The notes under the pieces: generated by a model
Told to the model about the DNA's origin: nothing
The model's input: only the letters and a program-made list of their open reading frames with translations
Database searches by the model: none
Assembly (NCBI RefSeq): GCF_022397915.1
Contig: NZ_JAKEUO010000013.1
Span: 62,460 to 126,459, forward strand
DNA length: 64,000 nucleotides
From: Vibrio sp. Isolate34
Lineage (GTDB): Bacteria; Pseudomonadota; Gammaproteobacteria; Enterobacterales; Vibrionaceae
Direction of reading: 5' to 3'
Program-made: the position numbers and the translations under genes
Shown here: positions 26,703-34,292 of the stretch, one piece after another
How positions within the stretch are numbered: position 1 is the stretch's first letter
Layout of the letters: each line of letters begins with the position of its first letter

Positions 26703-26742
26703 AAAAAAGGAGCCAGATCGTCATACGATCTGGCTCCTTTTT
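26703..26742. terminator. bidirectional rho-independent terminator
   Basis: AAAAAAGGAGCCAGATCG (26703–26720) and CGATCTGGCTCCTTTTT (26726–26742) form a 15-bp stem around 5 bases with A and T runs on both sides. It serves the LysR gene and, from the other side, the tsdA-like gene. Confidence 0.93.
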
Positions 26743-26834
26743 ACTTTCCGGTAGTCACTAATTTACAATGTAAAGCTTAGCTATAGCTGGTGTGAGCAGC
26801 TCTTTTTTCAAAAGGAGTGCCTCTTTAATTAAAG

Positions 26835-27896
26835 TTAGTGGTTGTGAATCACTTCTTTGCCACTTGGATAAGCTTTTGTGCCCAGCACGTGGCCATCAAC
26901 TTCTTTGCCATAGTAGCCTTGGTGATTGTGATAGCGTTCTGCATTAGCAGCCACATCGCCTTTGTATCTCGGATCTTGTGGGCGTTCATGACTGTTGACG
27001 AAAGCGGCCACATCCCATGCATCTTGAATGGAAAGCTGTTGGCTCTTTCCAAGCGGCATGTTTTCGTAAATAAAGTATGCAGCTGTGTTTACGCGGTGCA
27101 TACCTGCGCCCCAGTTAAATGAGTTCTCGCCCCAAAGTGGAGGTAGGTAGGATCGGCCATCAGCCCCTTTAATACCCTCGCCATTTTGACCATGACATGT
27201 TTGGCAGTTGGTTTGATAAACCTTCTCACCACGAGCAATCGAAGGCTCTTGTTCAGGGTTAGCAATCTTAGGGTAACCACGCCCTGCCAACTTGCTGCGA
27301 TCATCCATTGGGTATTTGCTTAACAGCTCTTCAGGAAGAGGGAAGCTTTCTGCTTTACCACCGACTTGTAAATCTGCATCGCTGATCTCAGGAACCGGCG
27401 TGTCTTGCATGCCGTTCTTGTCTAAGATGCCGCCCATCGCTAGCCAGTATGAATAAGCCGTGAGCGCGACCATCTCTTTTGAGCCTACTGCTGGTGGCAG
27501 GCCATTCATTGAATAAGTGAAACAGCCTTGGATACGTTCTGCGTAGCTGTTTACCTTGTCGTTTTTCTTACGGTAAGCAGGGTAGGCCATATAAGCTCCC
27601 CATAGAGGCGCCGCATTCGCCTTCATGCCCGCTTGCATGTGGCAGTTGACACAGTTTTGTTCATTGCCTACGAACGTACCGCGCATCTGTTGTGAATCGA
27701 CAAACAGTGAATAGCCCAGTTTAACTTTGTCGCCAAACTCCCCTGCAGGAATATCGACTAAGTCTCGTGGCACCAGATATTTGTTATCTTGCGGTTTCTC
27801 AACAGCGGGCAGTTCGGTTTGGCGATCAGGCAACTCACCTTCGGCGTAAGCGATTCCAGAAGCAAGGGTTGCGGTAATTAAAAGTAATGTTTTCAT
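26835..27896 (-). CDS. tsdA: TsdA-type diheme cytochrome c (thiosulfate dehydrogenase / tetrathionate reductase)
   Basis: A 353-residue periplasmic diheme cytochrome with a signal peptide cut near residue 18 (IAYA). Heme sites are CVNCH (82–86) and CQTCH (231–235). The conserved Cys125 in RIQGCFTYSMNG is in the position of the unusual cysteine heme ligand of TsdA enzymes. PLWGAYMAYPAYRKKNDKV and Met280 (YENMPLGK) also fit. TsdA enzymes oxidise two thiosulfates to tetrathionate or run in reverse, depending on species. The gene lies 10 bases after a c4-type cytochrome and downstream of ttrBCA. Direction of catalysis here is unknown. Confidence 0.85.
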   Translation of the reverse strand: MKTLLLITATLASGIAYAEGELPDRQTELPAVEKPQDNKYLVPRDLVDIPAGEFGDKVKLGYSLFVDSQQMRGTFVGNEQNCVNCHMQAGMKANAAPLWGAYMAYPAYRKKNDKVNSYAERIQGCFTYSMNGLPPAVGSKEMVALTAYSYWLAMGGILDKNGMQDTPVPEISDADLQVGGKAESFPLPEELLSKYPMDDRSKLAGRGYPKIANPEQEPSIARGEKVYQTNCQTCHGQNGEGIKGADGRSYLPPLWGENSFNWGAGMHRVNTAAYFIYENMPLGKSQQLSIQDAWDVAAFVNSHERPQDPRYKGDVAANAERYHNHQGYYGKEVDGHVLGTKAYPSGKEVIHNH

Positions 27897-27905
27897 GCGA
27901 GCCCT

Positions 27906-28547
27906 TTAGTATCGGAAAGATGCGAAGTAGTAAGACAGGTTTTTGATTTCATCGTCAGTCAACTTACCAGCGATATTGCCCATCATGTTCAAATCATCAC
28001 CCTTACGAGTGCCGTTTTTCCAAGCGTTGAGCTGAGTTTGAATGTAGTCGGCGTGCTGGCTCGCTAGACGTGGGAACTTGTCTACGCCCATACCACTTGG
28101 CCCATGACAGGTCGCACAAGCGGGAATGTTTCTATCCCAATCGCCTTGGAATACCAGTTTACGATATGGGTTATCGATATCAGCCTGTGAGCCGCGTTGT
28201 TCTAAATCAGTGAATTCATAAGAAGGCAGTGAAGCGAAGTATTTGGCAACCTCACGACGAATTGCAGGATCAGACACACCATCCGCCATGCCCTTCATGA
28301 TCGCGCTTTGACGCTCACCACTAGAGAATAGAACCAGTTGATGTTCGAGGTAGTCAGCATTAATCCCAGCCAGCATCGGAGCGATGTTGGGCATGCCTTT
28401 ACCGTCGGCTTGGTGGCAGCCGCTACAGGTTTCTGCGGCTTCTGGCATTGGATTAGGCGCTGCTTGTGCAAAACCGGATAAAGAAAGGCTTCCTAGAGCA
28501 GCGATGCAAAGCGTTAGAGTTTGAGTTTTTATGTTCAGCTTAATCAT
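27906..28547 (-). CDS. tsdB: diheme c4-type cytochrome, probable TsdB electron partner
   Basis: A 213-residue periplasmic cytochrome with a signal peptide of about 29 residues (ending FAQAA). Two class I c-type domains are visible, CSGCHQADGKGMPN (heme at 41–45) and CATCHGPSGMGVDKFPRLASQHADYIQTQL (144–148), a cytochrome c4 layout. TsdB, the electron acceptor of TsdA in many bacteria, has this build and lies directly upstream of tsdA, as here. It probably exchanges electrons between the thiosulfate/tetrathionate couple and the respiratory chain. An 18-base sequence identical to one upstream of ttrB lies 57 bases before the start codon. Confidence 0.78.
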   Translation of the reverse strand: MIKLNIKTQTLTLCIAALGSLSLSGFAQAAPNPMPEAAETCSGCHQADGKGMPNIAPMLAGINADYLEHQLVLFSSGERQSAIMKGMADGVSDPAIRREVAKYFASLPSYEFTDLEQRGSQADIDNPYRKLVFQGDWDRNIPACATCHGPSGMGVDKFPRLASQHADYIQTQLNAWKNGTRKGDDLNMMGNIAGKLTDDEIKNLSYYFASFRY

Positions 28548-28603
28548 GAGGCGTCGCTATTGGTTATAGTGCACGCATTTTCGACATAATTGGTTGCTCG
28601 CGC

Positions 28604-28621
28604 TATTGTGGATTTCCACAT
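28604..28621. promoter_or_regulatory. putative TtrR operator upstream of the cytochrome pair
   Basis: TATTGTGGATTTCCACAT, identical at all 18 positions to 34100–34117 upstream of ttrB. The core is the interrupted palindrome TGTGGA-TT-TCCACA, the type of dyad bound by LuxR-class response regulators. It lies 57 bases upstream of the tsdB-like start codon, a normal activator position. Confidence 0.6.
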
Positions 28622-28913
28622 TAATTCACTTGGAACTTGAGGTAAGTCTCACATTAATAACCTCACTCACCATAATGGTATTGATGTGAAGTTCGATAGG
28701 CGAATCCGACTGCCGTTAACGAAATGCAAGGGAACTGCCATGTTTGCCTCAGTGTAACTGCTTGTTAAGGCTCTTTTATGGCACCGATTGTATAAGCATA
28801 GCCGCTTTATGGTTGCTAGCTAAAAAAGTTGTAGTGAAGGGAAGATAATAGAAATGAAGAGATGGGGCTTGGATTGGATGCTGCGGGCCGAATGCTATCG
28901 ATGCATTGGCTGT
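28622..28913. other. intergenic region ttrA / tsdB-like gene
   Basis: No gene or RNA recognised here. The tsdB-like promoter and the palindrome at 28604–28621 occupy the left edge and the ttrBCA terminator the right edge. Confidence 0.5.
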
Positions 28914-28952
28914 TAAAAAAGCAGAGCAACTTCGAACGGTGAAGTTGCTCTG
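28914..28952 (-). terminator. rho-independent terminator of ttrBCA
   Basis: On the minus strand a 12-bp perfect stem, CAGAGCAACTTC with GAAGTTGCTCTG around 7 bases, then C and TTTTTT. It lies 48 bases after the ttrA stop, so the cytochrome genes are a separate transcription unit. Confidence 0.92.
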
Positions 28953-28999
28953 TTATCGCCCTAGCTATGTATCAGTAGGGACGTGTATTGGATTAGTGA

Positions 29000-31900
29000 T
29001 TAGACTTTGTAGATCTTCGCCGGAAGCGCCTGTCTTGCTGCTGCGCCGACTACCCAATCAAGCATGACGCCTTTGCCTTCTCTCGTTCGGTCAATTAAAC
29101 CAATATCATTGATGTTAACGCCATCGTTTGACTTCATCTTCACTGGTTGCTGTGTGTCACCAATCCAGTGCGCACGTTCACCGAGTTCTTTATGGCCAAA
29201 GCCATGTTCAAAGCCTAATGTGCCCGGTTTGATGCCATCGATCACCATTGCCAACGCATGTGTGGTTGAACTCGGTGTTTCAATGGCAAATACGTCACCA
29301 GTTTTGATACCTGCCGAAGAAGCGTCCTGCGGATGAATGTAAACCGGGTTCACGCCTTTAATCGATTCTAAGCGTGGCGACAGGTTAGACACCGCACTGT
29401 GAATGTTGGACTTAAAGTTAGTCAGAGTAAATGGCCACTCTTTTGCTGGGAACTGCTCTGCCAATGGTGTGCCGTCTGCCAGCTTTTGTGGATACCATGT
29501 TGGGCAACCCATGTACTGCTCGCCACTGATGGTGTTGCGAGAGGTGCCCAGCTTTTCATTCCAGATAGCCAGTGGCTTGGTCCATTTGTACTTCATGGTT
29601 TCATTGGTGTAGGCATTGGTTGCGTCTTCGAAACGACCGCCACGCGCAAAGATGTACGCCACTTTGAGCATCTCTTCTGGCTTAAGCGTTTTGTTCATCA
29701 CAGGCACAAGGCGCTCAAGACCAGACCAAACAATGTCTTCAGCATCAACATTCGGTACGCCGCCTTTGGCAAATGCTAAGTTAGCCGCTGAGCGTAGGTA
29801 GAAATCTTCAGCGCTATGAATACCGTGCCAATTACCTTGGTTATCTTTAATGGCGTTTTCGCCGAAGCCACCGAGATCAAGCGTTTTTGCCAGATCAATA
29901 AAGAAGTTCTCTAGGTTGATGGCGCGTCCGTCTTGAGTGCGTGAGGTTTTAGGCTCAACTATCGGCCAGCGAGCGGTGATCGCTTTAGTTGCGACGCCGT
30001 GCCACGGTGTCGCCATGCCCCAACTCTCGTAGGTTACTGTGTCTGGCACAAGGTAATCGGAGAGTGCTGTGGTTTCATTGATAAAGGCATCAATAGAGAC
30101 AATCAAACCCAGCTGTTTTGGGTCTTTGAGCTTCTCGCCTAATAGGTTGTCTAACCCTGGAACGCCATAAAGCGGGTTTGCCATGTGGTTGATCCACGCT
30201 TTTGCGCGATATGGGTAGCCATCAATGGCCGCTGATAAATGCTCGGTTAACAGCGGCGCTGAGATTGGGTACCAAGGCGCGCGCGTTGGGTAAGGTGATT
30301 CACCAGCCGCAACGCGACGTTTGTATTCGCTGGTCTTGTGGTACGGAAATTTGCTGCGAGATAAGAACACGCCCTGTGGCTTAGTTTTACCTTTGAACTT
30401 AGTAAAATCATAGCGAGGGCCTGCAACAGAAGTTGGGTAGCCACCTGCTTTCGCCATCGCCCCGCCTTTCGCGTTGATGTTACCGATCAGCGCGTTCAGC
30501 ATCAGAATAGAGAACGAGTTGTAGAAGCCGTTGGTGTGCATGTTGCCACCGTGAGTATCCACGACGGCTTTTGTTCCGTAGCTGGTGAAGCGCTTCGCCA
30601 GTGCAATGATCTGATCTTGCGGGATTTCACACTGCTCACTGTAGTAAGCAAGGTCATATTTGAAGGCTTCATCTTTCAATCTTTGTAGAGAAGACTTAAC
30701 ACGAACAGTCTGACCATCGATTTCTACGTCTTGATCGACGAACAACGCCGCCTCATCGACCTGAACATTTGATGTCAATAGTGACGTTGTCACATTAATT
30801 GCAACAAATGCATCATCGTCAGACATCGGTTCGCCCGTTTCTAGTAAACCAATATCCGATGTGCGAAGCATGCGCCCGTTTTGTGGGTGTGTTTCGTCGC
30901 TGATCACTAGGTGAGAGGCATTACACCAGTGTGTGGTGCCGGCTTTTTGCATCGCTTGTGCGCTTGGGCGAGATAAGAAGTCGTGATTATAGCGCTGGTT
31001 CTCGATGATCCATTGGATCATACCCAGAACTAATGCTGAATCGGTGCCCGGTTTGATCGGAAGCCAGTTGTTGCGATCGCCCGCCGCAAGGCTTGAAGAG
31101 CCAGCAGGAAGGCTTGGCGTTACTATGGTGTAGCTCAGTTTTCCGTTAGTACGAGCTTCAGCAAGTTGTCGTGCTTGACGCTTAAACGGGTTACCTGCTT
31201 GAGCTGGAGACATACCGATGAACAGAATGAACTCAGCGTTGTTAAAGTCGGGTTTTAAGTGCGAGAACTTGTCTAAGTCATTCATGATCGCGCCAGAACC
31301 TGCACGGAATGCGTAGCCACAGTAAGAGCCGTGGTGACCGAAGTTTCGTGTGCCGTAGCTGTTGAATGCAAAGCGCTTCAAGATGTCATCACGGCCTTCG
31401 TTACCGGCATTGGTCACAAGCAGTTGGTTGGCTTTTGGTCCGTATTCAGGGTTGTTCGGATCAAGTGGTGTTTTGATATCGCGAATCGAACGTAAGCCTT
31501 CCACTTCTCCCTCACCAAACAAGTCACCACCTTCGGTGATCTCAGAGATAAGCTGTTCGTAGCTGATTGGCTCCCACTTGCCTTCACCGCGCTTACCAAC
31601 ACGTTTGAGCGGTTGAGTGATTCGGTATGGGCTGTTTTGAATCTCTAACATGCCATTACCACGGGCGCAGGCTGTCGAACGATTGTTGATGCCGGATTCA
31701 CCAGACAAGCCAATGTAGGCGTCTTTTACCGGCGTTTTGAACGGGATCTGCTGGTCACTTGATAGCGGGTGATATGGGTTGCCTGAGATACGTAAGATCT
31801 CGTCGTTGCGGTTATCGATACGTACACGTAAGCCACACAGTGTCCAGCAGCCGAAACACATTGATGGTGCTACGCGTTGGTTTGGGTTTGGCGAGATCTT

Positions 31901-32092
31901 ACCTTGCTCATCGACACTGTATTCCGTCTCTAACGAATTACCATGGTGGATGTGGTTAGTTTTCTTACCCGCAGTGCCATCGATAGCACCGTGAACCATG
32001 TGTTTTGTGGTTGTCGCATAACCTGCAGCAAAAGCTCCAACACCACCGGCAGCAAGGCCTGTTTTCAAAAATTGACGACGTTTGTTATCCAT
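29000..32092 (-). CDS. ttrA: tetrathionate reductase catalytic molybdoprotein
   Basis: A 1030-residue member of the DMSO-reductase superfamily. The twin-arginine signal RRQFLKTG (5–12) directs folded export. The [4Fe-4S] cysteines are Cys79, Cys82, Cys86 (MCFGCWTLCG) and Cys142 (STACARGNG), and Cys258 in GHHGSYCGY is the likely molybdenum ligand. The C-terminal cofactor domain (PVYIHPQDASSAGIKTGDVFAI) is present. Length and order match TtrA of Salmonella (about 1020 residues). With TtrB and TtrC it reduces tetrathionate to thiosulfate at the outer face of the inner membrane, using quinol. It begins 14 bases after ttrC. Related thiosulfate or polysulfide reductases are shorter. Confidence 0.92.
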   Translation of the reverse strand: MDNKRRQFLKTGLAAGGVGAFAAGYATTTKHMVHGAIDGTAGKKTNHIHHGNSLETEYSVDEQGKISPNPNQRVAPSMCFGCWTLCGLRVRIDNRNDEILRISGNPYHPLSSDQQIPFKTPVKDAYIGLSGESGINNRSTACARGNGMLEIQNSPYRITQPLKRVGKRGEGKWEPISYEQLISEITEGGDLFGEGEVEGLRSIRDIKTPLDPNNPEYGPKANQLLVTNAGNEGRDDILKRFAFNSYGTRNFGHHGSYCGYAFRAGSGAIMNDLDKFSHLKPDFNNAEFILFIGMSPAQAGNPFKRQARQLAEARTNGKLSYTIVTPSLPAGSSSLAAGDRNNWLPIKPGTDSALVLGMIQWIIENQRYNHDFLSRPSAQAMQKAGTTHWCNASHLVISDETHPQNGRMLRTSDIGLLETGEPMSDDDAFVAINVTTSLLTSNVQVDEAALFVDQDVEIDGQTVRVKSSLQRLKDEAFKYDLAYYSEQCEIPQDQIIALAKRFTSYGTKAVVDTHGGNMHTNGFYNSFSILMLNALIGNINAKGGAMAKAGGYPTSVAGPRYDFTKFKGKTKPQGVFLSRSKFPYHKTSEYKRRVAAGESPYPTRAPWYPISAPLLTEHLSAAIDGYPYRAKAWINHMANPLYGVPGLDNLLGEKLKDPKQLGLIVSIDAFINETTALSDYLVPDTVTYESWGMATPWHGVATKAITARWPIVEPKTSRTQDGRAINLENFFIDLAKTLDLGGFGENAIKDNQGNWHGIHSAEDFYLRSAANLAFAKGGVPNVDAEDIVWSGLERLVPVMNKTLKPEEMLKVAYIFARGGRFEDATNAYTNETMKYKWTKPLAIWNEKLGTSRNTISGEQYMGCPTWYPQKLADGTPLAEQFPAKEWPFTLTNFKSNIHSAVSNLSPRLESIKGVNPVYIHPQDASSAGIKTGDVFAIETPSSTTHALAMVIDGIKPGTLGFEHGFGHKELGERAHWIGDTQQPVKMKSNDGVNINDIGLIDRTREGKGVMLDWVVGAAARQALPAKIYKV

Positions 32093-32106
32093 GATGATTC
32101 CTCAGA

Positions 32107-33231
32107 CTACAAGCTATGTGAGCGGTTAAGTGGTGATGATATTTTTTGAGCTGATATCGTTTTTGTTCCAGAACCAGTAGACACGATTTCAGAGGCGAAC
32201 AAGGCAAGTGCTAACCAAAGGCCACACATACCAACAATGCCAAGTAAACCTGCGCTACCCATTGGCAATTCATAAGGGAATGCACCCACATCGAAACGTG
32301 GAATGGTTTGAACTTCCATCATGGTGACCCAACGCACCGCCCATGCCGAAACAATGGTCGCAAGTGCAATAAGGATAACGCCAAGCTTGCTTTGCGATAG
32401 ACGCTGCAGCGGAAGAACTAAGATCATGCACAGCAAAATGCTGGTGGTCATGATGCCTAAATTGATGCCCCAAGCGTCGTTCTCATACAAGTTGAAGTGA
32501 CCATGTTTAGATGCCCAAATCGACGTAAGAATGATGGCAAGACCGCCCGTTAAGGTAATGGTTCTTTGTACCAGTGCGAGGTCTGTTGGTTTTAAGCTTG
32601 GTTTGCTTGAAGGCAGGAGAGCCCAAATCAACAGCGTTAAGCCCGTTGCAGCAAAGAATGCGGTCGTGAACCAAAGCAGTGGAGAAGCCGGTTGATGCCA
32701 AAGCGGGCGGCTCGCCAAAATTGCAATTTCGGCTCCTGTGTAAAGCGCGATACTTGAGCCCGAAACTGCCGTCACAGCAGCGAGTGCAATCATCAGTTTT
32801 GTTGAAACTTGCCATTGGCCTAGGGTTAGCCAAGACAAGCGTTTTAGAAGCGGGTTTTCACTCTCTTTAAGTTGTGCGATGTCATCACGCAGGTAAACCC
32901 AAGCCGTTGCGACAGCCAGACCAGAGAACAGAGGAAGAAACAGAGAACCCAATGACATCCATGACCAAGGCGTGATGTGTGCGTAGAAGTGCCATGCACG
33001 TCCAGGTTGGTGCAAGTCACCAGTAAGGGCTAATGGACCAACAATCGCACCAATGGCCATCACAAGCACCAGGGCAGAACGGAATTGGTGGCTGGTCGAA
33101 TTTTTGAAGATAAGTGCAATCAAAAACAGAATAGCCGCCGCGTAGGCAGAACCAATGTAGAAGAAATATTGAACCGCCCACGGTAGCCAAACGATCTCTT
33201 GAGCGGGAACTAGCACCTCAGTGATATTCAT
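32107..33231 (-). CDS. ttrC: tetrathionate reductase membrane subunit, NrfD family
   Basis: A 374-residue integral membrane protein with about nine hydrophobic helices (EIVWLPWAVQYFFYIGSAYAAAILFLIALIF at the start). It belongs to the NrfD/PsrC family, which anchors the electron-transfer subunit and oxidises menaquinol. Charged or polar residues between helices (DLHQPGRAWHFY near 71–82) are typical of the quinol site. Its ATG overlaps the ttrB stop by four bases (ATGA), so translation is coupled. It is somewhat longer than Salmonella TtrC (about 340). Confidence 0.9.
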   Translation of the reverse strand: MNITEVLVPAQEIVWLPWAVQYFFYIGSAYAAAILFLIALIFKNSTSHQFRSALVLVMAIGAIVGPLALTGDLHQPGRAWHFYAHITPWSWMSLGSLFLPLFSGLAVATAWVYLRDDIAQLKESENPLLKRLSWLTLGQWQVSTKLMIALAAVTAVSGSSIALYTGAEIAILASRPLWHQPASPLLWFTTAFFAATGLTLLIWALLPSSKPSLKPTDLALVQRTITLTGGLAIILTSIWASKHGHFNLYENDAWGINLGIMTTSILLCMILVLPLQRLSQSKLGVILIALATIVSAWAVRWVTMMEVQTIPRFDVGAFPYELPMGSAGLLGIVGMCGLWLALALFASEIVSTGSGTKTISAQKISSPLNRSHSL

Positions 33232-34034
33232 GCTGCCTCTCCTTGTTTGCTAGAGGATGAGTTATCGACGCCGGCTGGATCATAAATCGCAGGTTGGCCT
33301 TCAATGTGGCTAACGAATCGGTCGTTCATGCCGATATAGAAAACATGTGGGTTGGTATTCTGCTCTGGCTTGAGAACTTTGATGTCGTCTTGGTTTTCAC
33401 TAAGCAGACGGTTGATTTCGCTGTTTGGATCTTTAAGGTCGCCAATGACACGCGCACCACCGACACAAGTTTCTATACAAGCGGGTAGCAAGCCATCCTC
33501 AAGGCGGTGTGCACAGAAGGTACATTTGTCGGCGGTCAGTGTGTCGTTATTAATAAAACGAGCATCGTAAGGGCAGGCTTGGACACAGTAAGCACAGGCT
33601 ACGCAACGTTCGTTGTCGACCATTACAATGCCGTCTTCACGTTGGAAGGTCGCTTGAACAGGACAAACCTTGATGCAAGGTGCGTTGTCGCAGTGGTTAC
33701 ACAGGCGAGGCAGCATGAATGATTTCACTTCTTGTTGAGCCGTCGAACCATCATCAAGAGAGACTTCATACTGTTTTACGGTGGTTCTGAACTGGCCAAT
33801 TGGTGCTTGGTTTTCAACGCTACAGCCAACAGTGCATGCCTGACAGCCCACGCATTTACGCAAATCAATCGCCATGGCGTAGCGTTTGCCTACTTCGCCT
33901 TTACGGTCTGGCTGGTTGTTATTGCGAATGGATGTGCTTGCGACTGCGGTGTTGATTCCGGTAATGGGAATGAGCGCAGCACCGGCGGAAACCTTACCGA
34001 ATTGGCTGAGAAACCGTCTTTTCAATGAGTCCAT
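33228..34034 (-). CDS. ttrB: tetrathionate reductase iron-sulfur subunit
   Basis: A 268-residue exported ferredoxin-like protein. It has a twin-arginine-type start (LKRRFLSQFGKVSAG, Arg6-Arg7). Four cysteine clusters for four [4Fe-4S] centres follow: KCVGCQACTVGC, CNHCDNAPCIKVCP, RCVACAYCVQACPYDARF and KCTFCAHRLEDGLLPACIETC. It passes electrons from TtrC to TtrA. It is the first gene of ttrBCA, and its upstream region holds a candidate TtrR operator and an FNR-like site. Length matches TtrB of enterics (about 250). Other DMSO-reductase beta subunits look similar; the neighbours decide. Confidence 0.92.
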   Translation of the reverse strand: MDSLKRRFLSQFGKVSAGAALIPITGINTAVASTSIRNNNQPDRKGEVGKRYAMAIDLRKCVGCQACTVGCSVENQAPIGQFRTTVKQYEVSLDDGSTAQQEVKSFMLPRLCNHCDNAPCIKVCPVQATFQREDGIVMVDNERCVACAYCVQACPYDARFINNDTLTADKCTFCAHRLEDGLLPACIETCVGGARVIGDLKDPNSEINRLLSENQDDIKVLKPEQNTNPHVFYIGMNDRFVSHIEGQPAIYDPAGVDNSSSSKQGEAA

Positions 34035-34099
34035 ATTGGTACCTATAAATGGGTATTCGTTCTGTTGGGCTCATTGTCAGATTTTGACCGTACACGGGG

Positions 34100-34117
34100 T
34101 ATTGTGGATTTCCACAT
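34100..34117. promoter_or_regulatory. putative TtrR operator upstream of ttrB
   Basis: TATTGTGGATTTCCACAT, with the dyad TGTGGA (34103–34108) and TCCACA (34111–34116). Identical to 28604–28621. It is 66 bases upstream of the ttrB start and about 180 upstream of ttrS. Confidence 0.65.
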
Positions 34118-34130
34118 ACCCAGATTAAAG

Positions 34131-34144
34131 TTGATCTAGAACAA
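34131..34144. promoter_or_regulatory. FNR-like site upstream of ttrB
   Basis: TTGAT-CTAG-AACAA matches the FNR consensus TTGAT-N4-ATCAA at 9 of 10 defined positions. It lies about 97 bases upstream of ttrB, just beyond the TtrR-type dyad. Anaerobic activation of ttrBCA by FNR is known in Salmonella; here it is inferred. Confidence 0.5.
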
Positions 34145-34292
34145 ATGCGGTTTTAGCAATCTAGCTGTTATGCTTTGTTTAAAATGTGCATTTCTAGCGC
34201 TCTGAAGCATGAGTTAAGCTTGGGGACGTCGTTAACCTAAGATGAAGCCAGAATAAATTGGATAAACAGTCTGTTTGGAGAAAGAGATTTCA

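Noticed and set aside
29399-29779. 126-codon frame opposite ttrA
   Set aside because: Antisense shadow of a certain gene; no ribosome-binding site or domain.
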